Source of the DNA: Bacteroidales bacterium
GTDB lineage: Bacteria > Bacteroidota > Bacteroidia > Bacteroidales > P3
DNA: 64,000 bases
Direction of reading: 5' to 3'
Assembly: GCA_024681475.1 (NCBI GenBank)
Contig: JAILAT010000047.1
Span: forward strand, 21,635-85,634
Position 1 is the stretch's first letter, and every line of letters starts with the position of its first letter. Both the position numbers and the translations under genes were made by a program. Shown piece after piece: positions 9,448 to 17,820 of this stretch. Under the pieces are notes generated by a model. That model was given only the letters and a program-made list of their open reading frames with translations. It was not told the origin of the DNA and ran no database searches.

Positions 9448-10086
9448 CTACACCATTTTGTTTTTTTTCTTGTCTTTCTTCTTTTTCTGCTTGGTCATCT
9501 CGGCAGGCAGACTGTTCTGGTTGATGTGGATGCCGGGGCCGTCCATCACTTGGCGCACCCGCGGGTCCTTCGACACCTCAAACATCTGCTCCACCACCAG
9601 GCGGTCGTCGGGCGTGTCGCCGTTCCAAATCATGTAGGTGCGCTTCGACTGCTGCGCCAGCAGCTTCAACAGCTCGTTGTATTCGGGCCCGTCGGGCACA
9701 TCTTTCAGTTTCCGCAGCATCGCCTCCAGGTGCTCTCCGAAGTGGCGGTGCTCGATGTTAACATTCTTGTAGCCCAACTCGGCGCTAGCGGTATTCTCGC
9801 TGTTCATGGCACGCATCTTCAATGCCTGCAAATCGCCAGGACTGTAGGGCCAGTATTTCTCCAACGAAAACAGCGATATCAGCATCAGATGGTCCCACAG
9901 CTTGCGCTGCGCCACCTCGTCTTTCTTCCCCGCTCCCGACACGTGGCCCATCATCTTCACCAATATCTCCACCATCTGCTTCTTCTCCTCGCCGTCCGGC
10001 AAATCGCAGATGTATTTCACTATCCGTTGCACATTACGCCCGTATTCGCGGAACTGCAACTCCTCACGTTGTGTATTATATTCCAT
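9448..10086 (-). CDS. DUF4290 family protein
   Basis: The 212-residue cytoplasmic protein begins MEYNTQREELQFREYGRNVQ, which is the conserved start of the Bacteroidota-restricted DUF4290 family, commonly encoded just before murA. The body is predicted all-helical; the tail is a run of Lys (KKKKDKKKNK) that may bind nucleic acid or membrane surface. No catalytic motif is seen and no function is known to me. It is the promoter-proximal gene of the murA-purB-nadK series. Its upstream region carries a 69-bp element shared with the gene at 10514-11914. Confidence 0.85.
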   Translation of the reverse strand: MEYNTQREELQFREYGRNVQRIVKYICDLPDGEEKKQMVEILVKMMGHVSGAGKKDEVAQRKLWDHLMLISLFSLEKYWPYSPGDLQALKMRAMNSENTASAELGYKNVNIEHRHFGEHLEAMLRKLKDVPDGPEYNELLKLLAQQSKRTYMIWNGDTPDDRLVVEQMFEVSKDPRVRQVMDGPGIHINQNSLPAEMTKQKKKKDKKKNKMV

Positions 10087-10121
10087 GTTTTGCTCTATAT
10101 TCTGTTAACTATTGCAATACC

Positions 10122-10190
10122 TGTCCGCGCGCCAGCGCGCACATACATATATAACGCACAAGCGCGCGCAATAGTATATGGGACGCAAAA
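10122..10190 (-). repeat. 69-bp upstream element, copy 1 (promoter plus GC/AT-alternating leader)
   Basis: This segment aligns without gaps to 12041-12109 with about 55 of 69 identical bases. Read on the minus strand, it has a TACTATTG box about 21 nt after a GTTG, then alternating GCGCGC and ATATAT tracts, including GCGCGC-TG-GCGCGC that can form a small hairpin. It ends 36 bp before the DUF4290 start. It is probably the promoter and 5' leader of the murA operon. Whether the shared part is a regulatory RNA or DNA site, or a mobile repeat, cannot be decided here. Confidence 0.5.
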
Positions 10191-10513
10191 CATTTTTCAA
10201 CCCAATAAGAATCAACCCTCTACACCTGCCAGCAGGAAGAATCTGGGCATGCAGGGAACCTCCAACTGGCGGGAGTCCAAAGCCGTGTAGTGATGGCCTG
10301 TTGTGGTGCAAAAACTTGTCAGTCCAGCGCCTCTCGCAACCAATGGCGAGTCGAGTCTTTGGATATTATGGGTAGCGTCAAGGGTGAAAAGCAGACTATC
10401 GTTATTGTAGGTTCCATACCAAACTCACTGTTCCCGTCATAAAACAGGTGTCAGAACGGCTAGTAGTATAATTTTTTTTCTTGGTTTTATTGTTTTATAG
10501 AGCATCGTGTTTT
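10191..10513. other. Gene-free stretch between T9SS protein and murA operon
   Basis: No credible reading frame is seen on either strand. The stretch includes the terminal region of the 10514 gene transcript and sequence upstream of copy 1 of the shared element. No tRNA, clear terminator or repeat was recognised beyond an AT-rich tract at 10465-10500. Confidence 0.4.
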
Positions 10514-11914
10514 CTATTGCACCACCAGCTTGCGCACTGTTGTGCCGCGGGCGGTCTGCACGCGCACCATATAGGTGCCTCTCGGGATGTCCTCCAGTTT
10601 CAGCGTGTGGGCGTTGGTCTCCGTCGGCGATGCTTGCAGCACTGTGCGCCCTGCCATGTCGCACAACTCAATGGCAATCAGTGGCTCGTCGGCCACGATG
10701 CTCACCTCCTTGTGCGCCGGGTTGGGCTGCAGCCGCACGCCGCTGTTCTCCGCCACGACGATACCAGTCTCGCCGCCACCCTCTTCGGGACCGTCAGAGT
10801 AGAAGAACAGGCAGTTGCACCAGTTGCTGTAGTAGTCCATCTCGCCGTGGTAGTCGCACTCGTGATAGCAGTGGCGGCGGAAACAGATGGTGTGGTCGCC
10901 CTTCGCCAGACCCGTGAGCACCAGCGTGCTCAGCGAGTCGGTGAAGTCTATCAGCGTGCCCGCCTCGAAATTCAATCCGCCCGGATGGTCCAGCGATGCC
11001 TGGAAGTCCCCGTCGCCCAAGTGTATCCAGTCCAGCACCACCGTGTCGTGGCCCTGATATACAATGTTGAATGGATACATTACAGGGCATGGCGGCACCG
11101 TGTCGTCAGGCACCATCCGTGTGTCAGGCACCATGATGGGCCATATCGCAGGCACTTCCGATACTCTATTGAATTCGTATCCATGTACAATGGAAGGAAT
11201 ACTATCCTCAGGACTCAGTGTTACTATCGAATCACTATATTCCCACATTCCTATTCTTCTGCAGCCGTCCACAAAGCATGAATCACCATTTTCCCATGGA
11301 TCCCATGAACCATTAACTAGAATTGTGGGATAGAAGAAATAAGAGCCGAAATATTGAAAATCAACATAATTAGTATTGACTCCGTACCTAACATAGAAAT
11401 CCTCCCCACTGAAATCGTGGGGGGTATCAAAAAACACCTCCAACACATTAAATTGAAAGGTGTCTCCCGTCGGGGTGGTGTACACCAGCAACGAACTGTT
11501 GTCGGGTGTGTAGGGGGTGTTGGTATCGAAGACAACAATCTTTCTGTCTACCAAGTGAATTGTAGAATCAGTGGTATGTTGATAGAGATCAAAATTCCAT
11601 TGGCCATAAGGGATAAGTGGGTTGTAGGGAGAAAAACGATTGGCTGAAAGTGCAACGGCAACGCCATACACCTTTAGTTTATAGTTGTCATATCGATATT
11701 TCCAAAAAACACCATAAGGGAAACACCCTAGTGTTGTCTCGCAAGGTATCTTGTCATAGAATAGGTAGCGGTTGCTTTCACCATAGTTCACCACTATCTG
11801 GGTGTTCTGGGCTTGGAGACCGTTTGCTATTCCGACGAATATACAGCTCACCAGCAATACTGACAATAGCAATGCACGGTGTATCTTCGCTGATGAATAT
11901 TGGGTTGCTTTCAT
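10514..11914 (-). CDS. Secreted protein of unknown function with type A T9SS sorting domain
   Basis: The 466-residue protein has an N-terminal signal peptide (hydrophobic ALLLSVLLVSCIFVGIANG, then LQAQ) and a C-terminal sorting domain beginning PNPAHKEVSIVADEPL, with ELCDMAGRTVLQ and GTYMVRVQTARGTTVRKLVV. That is the standard Por-type (type A) signal for type IX secretion. The central part is rich in Tyr, Asp and Cys and contains acidic repeats around DSIPSIVHGYEF and VPDTRMVPDDTVPP. I do not recognise a catalytic domain. It is a single-gene unit with its own upstream copy of the 69-bp element. Confidence 0.8.
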   Translation of the reverse strand: MKATQYSSAKIHRALLLSVLLVSCIFVGIANGLQAQNTQIVVNYGESNRYLFYDKIPCETTLGCFPYGVFWKYRYDNYKLKVYGVAVALSANRFSPYNPLIPYGQWNFDLYQHTTDSTIHLVDRKIVVFDTNTPYTPDNSSLLVYTTPTGDTFQFNVLEVFFDTPHDFSGEDFYVRYGVNTNYVDFQYFGSYFFYPTILVNGSWDPWENGDSCFVDGCRRIGMWEYSDSIVTLSPEDSIPSIVHGYEFNRVSEVPAIWPIMVPDTRMVPDDTVPPCPVMYPFNIVYQGHDTVVLDWIHLGDGDFQASLDHPGGLNFEAGTLIDFTDSLSTLVLTGLAKGDHTICFRRHCYHECDYHGEMDYYSNWCNCLFFYSDGPEEGGGETGIVVAENSGVRLQPNPAHKEVSIVADEPLIAIELCDMAGRTVLQASPTETNAHTLKLEDIPRGTYMVRVQTARGTTVRKLVVQ

Positions 11915-12040
11915 ATTGTATTTTCTTATGTTTATTTCTGATTTATGAACGACGGTCTGTATTAATCAATACAGGCAGGAAGAGCCAAATTGGAGAGTAT
12001 TCACAATATTTGTATGAACGGTTACTGTCGAGTAGAATAG

Positions 12041-12109
12041 TGTCCTCGCGCAAGCGCGCATATATGCATATAACGCACAAGCTCGTAGAATAGTATATAG
12101 AAAACAAAA
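12041..12109 (-). repeat. 69-bp upstream element, copy 2
   Basis: This copy is about 80 percent identical to 10122-10190 and has the same orientation relative to its downstream minus-strand gene, whose start is 127 bp away. On the minus strand the order is ATTG, about 20 nt, TACTATTC, then TTGTGCGTTATAT and GCGCGC-TT-GCGCGA. The most conserved blocks are TAACGCACAAGC and TAGTATAT on the plus strand. Flanking gene sequences are unrelated, so the similarity is confined to the upstream region. Confidence 0.5.
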
Positions 12110-12320
12110 AAAATACAATTCCTTGAAAACCACCAAGAAGGAACCTCATGATATCATTTTGGCTTTCTCGTGCATATGGCGGTGTCCATTTTCTGTTTTT
12201 TGCACCCAGAAATGAGTAAAATTTACACAAATAATCAATGGGGCAAGGAAAACAACCTAATCTATAAAGTTGAGAAACAGACAGCTGTGGCATTTTGATT
12301 GATCATTACGCAAAAAAAGT

Positions 12321-12351
12321 TTTGCCAATTCGGTATTGTGTTGTAATTTTG
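12321..12351 (+). promoter_or_regulatory. Bacteroidota-type promoter with adjacent direct repeat
   Basis: TTTG at 12321-12324 and TAATTTTG at 12344-12351 are 19 nt apart, matching the primary sigma consensus TTTG/TAnnTTTG. A direct repeat ATCATTACRCAAAA brackets the promoter (about 12303-12316 and 12356-12369), as an operator pair might. Confidence 0.6.
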
Positions 12352-12384
12352 CGTCATCATTACACAAAAGAAAAATCAATAGTT

Positions 12385-12804
12385 ATGGCTAATAACAAGA
12401 ATTATCTGAACCCCAGCGAGATCGCGCACCGCATGACACCAGATCATATCAGGGAGCTGAAGCCCGGCCAGGTCTTTGTCTTCGGCAGCAATGGCTACGG
12501 TGCTCACGGTGGCGGCGCCGCACGTCAGGCGCTTGAGCATTTCGGTGCCATCATGGGACAAGCCGAGGGCATGCAAGGCCAGAGCTACGCCATCAATTCG
12601 ATGGATGGTTTGGAGGAACTCGACGCGCAGGCCACTCGCTTCATCCTCTATGCCCAGGAACACCCCGAGAAAACATTCCTCGTCACCGCCATCGGCTGCG
12701 GCATAGCAGGCTACACTCCCCGCGAGGTGGCGCCGCTGTTCATCAAAGCTGTCGACGTGGCGAACATCTGGTTGCCCAAATCATTCTGGAATGAATTGGT
12801 ATAA
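12385..12804 (+). CDS. A1S_2505/macro-like conserved protein
   Basis: The 139-residue protein has the pattern of a widespread small family known from phages and bacterial genomes: VFVFGSNGYGAHGGGAARQA near residues 28-47, GQSYAI, then FLVTAIGCGIAGYTPREVAPLF. The glycine-rich loops resemble those of macro-type nucleotide-binding folds, but the biochemical function is unknown to me. The ATG at 12385 was chosen because the family starts near here and a good promoter lies 33 bp upstream; the upstream in-frame extension to 12295 overlaps that promoter. It is the only plus-strand gene in the first 17 kb and stands alone between two minus-strand units. Confidence 0.8.
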   Translation: MANNKNYLNPSEIAHRMTPDHIRELKPGQVFVFGSNGYGAHGGGAARQALEHFGAIMGQAEGMQGQSYAINSMDGLEELDAQATRFILYAQEHPEKTFLVTAIGCGIAGYTPREVAPLFIKAVDVANIWLPKSFWNELV

Positions 12805-12845
12805 TGTCTGGAGATAACTGCTCAGCTGATGGGCAACAAACAGAA

Positions 12846-12872
12846 ACGGGGGCTGCAGCCCCCGTTTTTTAT
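12846..12872. terminator. Rho-independent terminator between converging genes
   Basis: AAACGGGGGCTGCAGCCCCCGTTT is a perfect inverted repeat followed by T residues. It lies between the end of the A1S_2505-like gene and the end of the pseudouridine synthase gene. Confidence 0.9.
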
Positions 12873-13739
12873 TCAGCTCACCACCAGATCGAACTCTTCT
12901 GGGATGCCCGTGTCGAAGCGCATCTCCTTGCCGGTCACTGGGTGAATGAAACAGAGCCGCATGGCATGCAGCGCCAGCCGCTTCATGGGCGAGCGGTCGT
13001 CGTCGTAGCCATACATGGGGTCCTTCAGTATGGGATGCCCGTTTTCGCGCATGTGCACTCGTATCTGGTTACGGCGCCCTGTCTCCAGTGAGAACTGCAC
13101 AAGGGCATATTTTCTGTTGTTCTTCAAAGTCTTGTAGTGGGTGATGGCTTTCTTGCCGCCGTTGTCGGTAGGCGACGACACGACGCTGTATTCACCATCC
13201 TTCAGCCACGACACGATGGTGCCCTGGCGTGGCACCGGTGTGCCCCAGGTAACACCGACATAGATGCGTTCCGTCACCTGCCCTTTCCAGTCGCGCTCCA
13301 GCGCCCGGGCCACCTCTTTGCTTTTCGCCACCAGCAGCAGACCCGATGTGTCGCGGTCCAGGCGGTGCACGATATGGGCGCGTTGGCGCGAACGGCGTTT
13401 TATCAGATATTCGTTGATCTCCGAGATGACGGTGATGTCGCGTTCTTCGGTGCTGTTGCTCAGCAAACCCGAAGGCTTGTTGACAACCATAAGGTAGCGG
13501 TCTTCGAAGACGATGGGCATCTTGCCACGTGCCGGCTTGCCGCGGTTTTCGTCGCCTTCGATGGTCACCTTCATGCCGGGCTTCAGCGGGTAGTCGTACT
13601 GTGTCACTCGGCGAGACTGTATCACCACACGATGTGCCAATATCTCTTTCTGGCTGGTGCGGCTGCTGTCGGGGAACAGCTGCCCTATCAGTTCCATCAG
13701 CGTCATTTCTTGCTCTACGGTCTTTTCTATCGTTTTCAT
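12873..13739 (-). CDS. RluA-family pseudouridine synthase
   Basis: The 288-residue protein isomerises specific uridines in rRNA or tRNA. An S4-like RNA-binding segment occupies residues 10-65 (DSSRTSQKEILAHRVVIQ). The RluA catalytic motif HRLDRDTSGLLLVAKS, containing the catalytic Asp, lies near residue 145. The C-terminal TGRRNQIRVHM and KEMRFDTGIP segments are typical. The target base cannot be assigned; RluC/RluD-type large-subunit sites are the usual guess. It lies 20 bp after the radical SAM gene and ends at a shared terminator. Confidence 0.9.
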   Translation of the reverse strand: MKTIEKTVEQEMTLMELIGQLFPDSSRTSQKEILAHRVVIQSRRVTQYDYPLKPGMKVTIEGDENRGKPARGKMPIVFEDRYLMVVNKPSGLLSNSTEERDITVISEINEYLIKRRSRQRAHIVHRLDRDTSGLLLVAKSKEVARALERDWKGQVTERIYVGVTWGTPVPRQGTIVSWLKDGEYSVVSSPTDNGGKKAITHYKTLKNNRKYALVQFSLETGRRNQIRVHMRENGHPILKDPMYGYDDDRSPMKRLALHAMRLCFIHPVTGKEMRFDTGIPEEFDLVVS

Positions 13740-13759
13740 CTCTCTTGTTGTTTTCTTGT

Positions 13760-14782
13760 TTATTGTATCGGTGCCAGACTCATATTTCGTCCGGCAAGGC
13801 TGTCGTCGACGGTGAAACGCACCGTGCTGTAGCGTTCCTGCAGCCAGCGTTTGTTGCTGCCTCCGTAGCCTACAGCAGCGTTCATGTTTTCGCGCGAGGT
13901 GCGGACCTCCACAGCATGGATGTCTTTCGGCAACTGGTTTGCGGCGGCCTCCAGTGCGTCGTGTGCCATGGCACTCTCCACCAATTCACGAAACGACACA
14001 TGGAAGGGTCCCGCCAAATAGTCGGCGCCACTGATGAATCCTTCCGTTGGATGCAGACCCACACGCAACACCCTTACACCACCAGCTTCGAAAACCGGCA
14101 GCAGACGTTTAGTCCACTGCACCGCCTCGTCCAACGACAGGGGGGTGTATTCGCCACGTCGCCACAGGGCCTCCAGTGCTGTGTCTTTCACCACCAGCGT
14201 AGGATAGATACGGGTGTTGGTGGCGCCGGCGGCAACGATTTTCTGTGCTGTCTGCAGCGCCTTGTTGCTAGTGTCGCCCGGCAGGCCTATCATCATCTGC
14301 ATTCCCACCTCCATACCGCTGTGTTGTATGAGCTCCGCGGCGGCATAGACCTGCCGGGCTGTGTAGCCACGCCGCGTCTGCTGCAGCACCTCGTCGTCCA
14401 GCGACTGTACGCCCAACTCCACGTTGCCCACATGGTAACGTCGCAACAAGGCCACACGCTCCGCATCGATATAGTCGGGCCGCGTCGAGAGGGTTACACC
14501 TTCCACCAGGCCACGCTCCACATATTCGGACACCACACGCAGCAGCCGTTCCTGTTCCGCCAATGGCAACCCTGTGAAGGTACCGCCGAAAAAGCCTACC
14601 TGCACAACGCTGCCATCGCGCTGCGTAGCCAGGTAGGTCTCGATAGTTTTCATCACCGCCGCGTCGCTCAGCTGCTGGCTACTGCCAGTAATGACCGTCT
14701 GGTTACAGTAGATGCATCGGAACGGACAGGCCATTTCGGGCATGAAAATCGGGATGGTGCTATGTCGTTGCTTCAAGGACAT
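13760..14782 (-). CDS. Radical SAM protein (Elp3/HemN-like)
   Basis: The 340-residue protein has the [4Fe-4S]-binding CPFRCIYCNQ (CxxxCxxC) near residue 18, GFFGGTFTGLP for SAM binding and a conserved TRPDYI / ELGVQSLDDEVL barrel. These resemble the radical SAM half of Elp3 and the oxygen-independent coproporphyrinogen oxidase-like family. The C-terminal third (DIHAVEVRTSRENMNAAVGYGGSNKRWL) has no motif I recognise. No substrate can be named. ATG 14782 was chosen over an in-frame GTG at 14791. A parS-like site begins 15 bp upstream. Confidence 0.8.
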   Translation of the reverse strand: MSLKQRHSTIPIFMPEMACPFRCIYCNQTVITGSSQQLSDAAVMKTIETYLATQRDGSVVQVGFFGGTFTGLPLAEQERLLRVVSEYVERGLVEGVTLSTRPDYIDAERVALLRRYHVGNVELGVQSLDDEVLQQTRRGYTARQVYAAAELIQHSGMEVGMQMMIGLPGDTSNKALQTAQKIVAAGATNTRIYPTLVVKDTALEALWRRGEYTPLSLDEAVQWTKRLLPVFEAGGVRVLRVGLHPTEGFISGADYLAGPFHVSFRELVESAMAHDALEAAANQLPKDIHAVEVRTSRENMNAAVGYGGSNKRWLQERYSTVRFTVDDSLAGRNMSLAPIQ

Positions 14783-14796
14783 TATCAACACGGGAA

Positions 14797-14812
14797 TGTT
14801 ACACGTGAAACA
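14797..14812. promoter_or_regulatory. parS-like centromere site (exact consensus)
   Basis: TGTTACACGTGAAACA matches the ParB-binding consensus TGTTNCACGTGAAACA at every position. It lies in an intergenic region together with TTATCAACA 9-mers at 14782, 14855 and 14876, about 2 kb from the putative oriC. Confidence 0.8.
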
Positions 14813-14938
14813 ATGCTATATAATATTATAAATCAATTCTCTAAATATTTTTTATTATCAACATCGTCGGCGAGGTTATCAACAGCGGTCGACGGGTATT
14901 TTTCTGCTTTCAACAGTCTCGGTCGTTTTATCAACCTT

Positions 14939-15439
14939 TCAATAGATTTTCAACACCTCGTAGGGGTTGCCAATCTGTTCGATGAAGCGGCGCATGTCAT
15001 CACCGCTGATTACCAGCGAGGCGCGGTTGTCGTTGGGGTGGAAACTGACCTTCCCGGCTTTCATCAGCTGCTCGTCGACGAAGAGCGTCACCTCGTGCTG
15101 CTCGTCATTGACCAGGCAGAAGAGACTCACCGAGCCGGGTTTCACACCCAGATAACGCATCATGCGCTCGGGCGAGGCGAAGCTGAGCTTGCCTTGGTGC
15201 AGCATCTTCTCCAGCGAATGAATATCCATCTCGTGACGGCTGTCCATGATGACCAGATAGTGCCGATTGCCTTTGTGGTTGCGAAAGAAGAGATTCTTGC
15301 AGAGGGTAGTGCCCTCGCCACGATAGAACTGTGCGGCAATCTCGATGGTCGGTGCCTCGGGATGCTCATAGTAGTCGAAGGCGATGTCCATCGCAGCCAA
15401 GGTGTCGTAAACACGCTGCTGTCCAATCATGCTGCTCAT
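14939..15439 (-). CDS. Prolyl-tRNA editing protein (YbaK/ProX-like deacylase)
   Basis: The 166-residue single-domain protein resembles the stand-alone editing domains (ProXp-ala/PrdX) that hydrolyse mischarged Ala- or Cys-tRNA(Pro). Visible marks are the conserved Lys in TLCKNLFFRNHKGN, the strand HYLVIMDSRHEMD and the late GxKPGSVSLFCLVND segment. The family is cytoplasmic and acts in trans of ProRS. The ATG overlaps the TGA of nadA as ATGA, so translation is coupled, although the two functions are unrelated. Confidence 0.88.
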   Translation of the reverse strand: MSSMIGQQRVYDTLAAMDIAFDYYEHPEAPTIEIAAQFYRGEGTTLCKNLFFRNHKGNRHYLVIMDSRHEMDIHSLEKMLHQGKLSFASPERMMRYLGVKPGSVSLFCLVNDEQHEVTLFVDEQLMKAGKVSFHPNDNRASLVISGDDMRRFIEQIGNPYEVLKIY

Positions 15440-16383
15440 TTGATGATGCCCAGTTCGCGCGACATGTCCAGCATCCTCACTATCGGCTTGCGCGCCTTTT
15501 CAATCACTTCGTCGCTCAGCGTAATCTCGGGCGTCTCGTCGCGCAGACAGCGGTACAACTTCTCAAGCGTGTTCATCTTCATGAAAGCGCAGTCCGAGCA
15601 GGCACATTCGCCATTATTGGGCACGGCGATGAACTCCTTGTCGGGATTGTTGTTGCGCATCTCGTAAAGTATGCCCGTCTCTGTGGCCACGATGAAACGT
15701 TTCTTATCCGAGGCGTTGATGAATTTCAACATCGCCTTGGTGGAGCCGACAAAATCGGCCACCTGCAGCACAGCGGCATTGCACTCGGGATGCGCCACTA
15801 CCAGCGCGTCGGGATTTTCCATCTTGAGGTTGAGGATGGTGTCGGCCTCCATGGCGTCGTGCACAGTGCAGACACCGTTCCACAGCAACATCTCACGCCC
15901 GGTCTTGTTGTTGATATAGCCACCGAGATTCTTGTCGGGAGCGAAGATGATTTTCTGATCCTTGGGCAAGGCGTTGATGAGCTGCTCGGCATTGCCCGAC
16001 GTGCAGATGAGGTCAGACAGAGCCTTCACCTCGGCGGTGCAATTGATGTAGCTTACCACGATATGGTCAGGATGCTCGGCTTTGAAACGCGCCAAGTCCG
16101 GGCCGGCACACGATTCTGCCAGCGAGCAGGAAGCCTCCAGGTCGGGCAGCAGAACTTTACGCGTAGGATTCAGGATCTTGGCAGTCTCAGCCATAAAATG
16201 CACGCCACAGAAGACAATGATAGGCGCGTCGGCCTGTTGCGCCTTCTGGGCCAACTCCAAACTGTCGCCTATATGGTCGGAGAGGGCCTGTATCTCGTCA
16301 ATCTGATAGTAATGGCCCAATATGATAGCGTTCTTCTCAGCTTTGAGACGCTTTATTTCATTTATCAGCTCTGTATTTGTCAT
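15436..16383 (-). CDS. nadA: Quinolinate synthase A
   Basis: The 315-residue enzyme condenses iminoaspartate with dihydroxyacetone phosphate to form quinolinate for NAD synthesis, using a [4Fe-4S] cluster. Motifs include AIILGHYYQIDEIQ, VFCGVHFMAETAKIL, ASCSLAESC, AHPECNAAV, and the C-terminal CACSDCAFMKMN that supplies a cluster Cys. ATG 16383 was chosen; an upstream in-frame ATG at 16431 would add 16 residues not typical of the family. A promoter is seen upstream. No nadB or nadC is adjacent. With nadK at 1.6 kb, the window holds two NAD(P) genes in separate units. Confidence 0.94.
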   Translation of the reverse strand: MTNTELINEIKRLKAEKNAIILGHYYQIDEIQALSDHIGDSLELAQKAQQADAPIIVFCGVHFMAETAKILNPTRKVLLPDLEASCSLAESCAGPDLARFKAEHPDHIVVSYINCTAEVKALSDLICTSGNAEQLINALPKDQKIIFAPDKNLGGYINNKTGREMLLWNGVCTVHDAMEADTILNLKMENPDALVVAHPECNAAVLQVADFVGSTKAMLKFINASDKKRFIVATETGILYEMRNNNPDKEFIAVPNNGECACSDCAFMKMNTLEKLYRCLRDETPEITLSDEVIEKARKPIVRMLDMSRELGIIK

Positions 16384-16492
16384 CGCTTTGTTTATTTGGT
16401 TATCAAAGATTGTGGCCAGTAAATCGCCCATTACAGTTTAACTACTGGAAATAAGAGAGTTACCGACTATTAAACTAATACCTTACAAAATG

Positions 16493-16524
16493 CAAAGATA
16501 CAACAAATCCACCAATTATGCAAA
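16493..16524 (-). promoter_or_regulatory. nadA promoter
   Basis: On the minus strand TTTG (16524-16521) is followed after 20 nt by TATCTTTG (16500-16493), an ideal primary-sigma promoter of this phylum. Its -33 box overlaps an inverted repeat AATTATGC-AAA-GCATAATT (16514-16532), which could be an operator. Confidence 0.7.
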
Positions 16525-16532
16525 GCATAATT

Positions 16533-17310
16533 CCAGAATTTGATTGTTGCCGGTTGCCCGACTGTTTTCAACATTCAAATTATTATTTCTATTCCTTTAT
16601 TTTAATAAAATTCTTTTTCTTAATTTTAATGCGTGTTCATTTGTTGATAACCCTTGTTTTCACTGCAGTTTGGAATAATTTTATTCACGTCAATCACCCC
16701 CTTTATCACCGTCTAAAACCATCCCTTTCACCATTTTCCAATGTTATCAACATATAGTGAATTGTCCATTGAACACGCTTTTGTTGATAGCCTTTCCACG
16801 ACTGAAAACTTCCATTTTTCTGTGTAAAAACGGCTGAAATTTTTGGCCTTTTTTCACTCTCAACAACTCCGTTTTTTTATCCCCATTTTCTCCACTCAGT
16901 TATCAGTTCCATTTCAACCAAGTAATTAACAATTTGCCTTGATTATACAATTGTAATTAAAGTAACAGTTTGATTTATAATATATAATTTTTTCTCCTAT
17001 TGTTGATAAGTTTTACTTCTGTAAGATTTCACAGTTCTAATTTTTCCGCTAGGGAATACATTCCCGAGAAGGGTTGTCATTACCCTCTTTTTCTCTTTTT
17101 TGTCTGCGTTAGGATTGTGAATTTGGGTTCTCTCCCCCACCCCGAAGGTTGTCCACAATTTTACAATTCTAAAAACTATGGGTAGTAAAAAGAGGACTTG
17201 TATGTTATCAAAAGTATGAATATCAGTCGACTATGGTGTATTTGTTACAATTGGTGATAACTATTTGATAATTTTTGCGGTGAAGTGAGCCCTCTTTTTA
17301 TTATTTATTG
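16533..17310. other. Putative chromosomal replication origin (oriC)
   Basis: This AT-rich stretch without genes separates leftward nadA from rightward rpiB. It contains 9-mers one base from the DnaA box TTATCCACA: TGTTGATAA at 16642 and 17001, TTATCAACA at 16744, TGTTGATAG at 16782, TGGTGATAA at 17252, and TTGTCCACA at 17149. Long A/T tracts around 16920-16995 could unwind. Gene orientation switches here from mostly minus to mostly plus, as expected where leading-strand bias flips. Three parS-like sites lie within 18 kb. The DnaA-box variant is inferred, and dnaA is not in the window. Confidence 0.6.
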
Positions 17311-17318
17311 TATTTTTG
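17311..17318 (+). promoter_or_regulatory. Probable -7 box of the rpiB operon
   Basis: TATTTTTG lies 35 bp before the rpiB ATG. No good TTTG is found at the usual distance upstream. Confidence 0.5.
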
Positions 17319-17353
17319 CACATGTTTTTGTTGTAAAATCAAAGCTAAACATC

Positions 17354-17800
17354 ATGGAAAAACAGATAATTCCCATCGCTTCCGACCATGCCGGATATGA
17401 GCTGAAAGAGAAGGTGAAAGAACATTTGGCTGCCAAGGGCTATGAGATGCGCGATTTCGGCACCTTCACGTCAGACAGTGTTGACTACCCCGATTTTGCC
17501 CATCAGGTGGGCACTGTTATCAACAAAGGCGAGTATCCATTGGGTATCGTGATCTGCGGCTCGGGCAACGGCGTGCAGATGACCGTGAACAAATACCCCA
17601 ATGTGCGCTGCGCGCTCTGCTGGTGCGAAGAGATCGCCAAGCTGGCCCGCCAGCATAACGACGCCAACATCCTTTCGATGCCTGCCCGCTTCATCGACGA
17701 GGCTACCGCCATGTGCATCGTCGACGCTTTCTTCACCACCTCTTTCGAGGGCGGCCGTCACCAGCGCCGTGTGGAGAAAATCAACAAACTGCTCTCCTAA
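17354..17800 (+). CDS. rpiB: Ribose-5-phosphate isomerase B
   Basis: The 148-residue RpiB interconverts ribulose 5-phosphate and ribose 5-phosphate in the pentose phosphate pathway. The N-terminal ASDHAGYELK phosphate-binding motif, the active-site Cys in GIVICGSGNGVQM and the C-terminal FEGGRHQRRVEKI are all present. The ATG at 17354 matches the family length; the longer frame beginning at 17285 would include the promoter. It opens a compact operon with an iron-sulfur protein (20 bp downstream) and deoC, both linked to pentose or oxidative carbon metabolism. Confidence 0.95.
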   Translation: MEKQIIPIASDHAGYELKEKVKEHLAAKGYEMRDFGTFTSDSVDYPDFAHQVGTVINKGEYPLGIVICGSGNGVQMTVNKYPNVRCALCWCEEIAKLARQHNDANILSMPARFIDEATAMCIVDAFFTTSFEGGRHQRRVEKINKLLS

Positions 17801-17820
17801 AAACAACACCGTCGTGGGCC

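Noticed and set aside
8152-10290. 712-codon plus-strand frame opposite murA and the DUF4290 gene
   Set aside because: It is a shadow with His/Gln-rich composition. The minus-strand genes carry unmistakable motifs.
16518-17185. Short frames in the putative origin region
   Set aside because: They are Phe/Leu/Ser-rich translations of AT-rich DNA with stops in all frames, without start signals or conservation cues.
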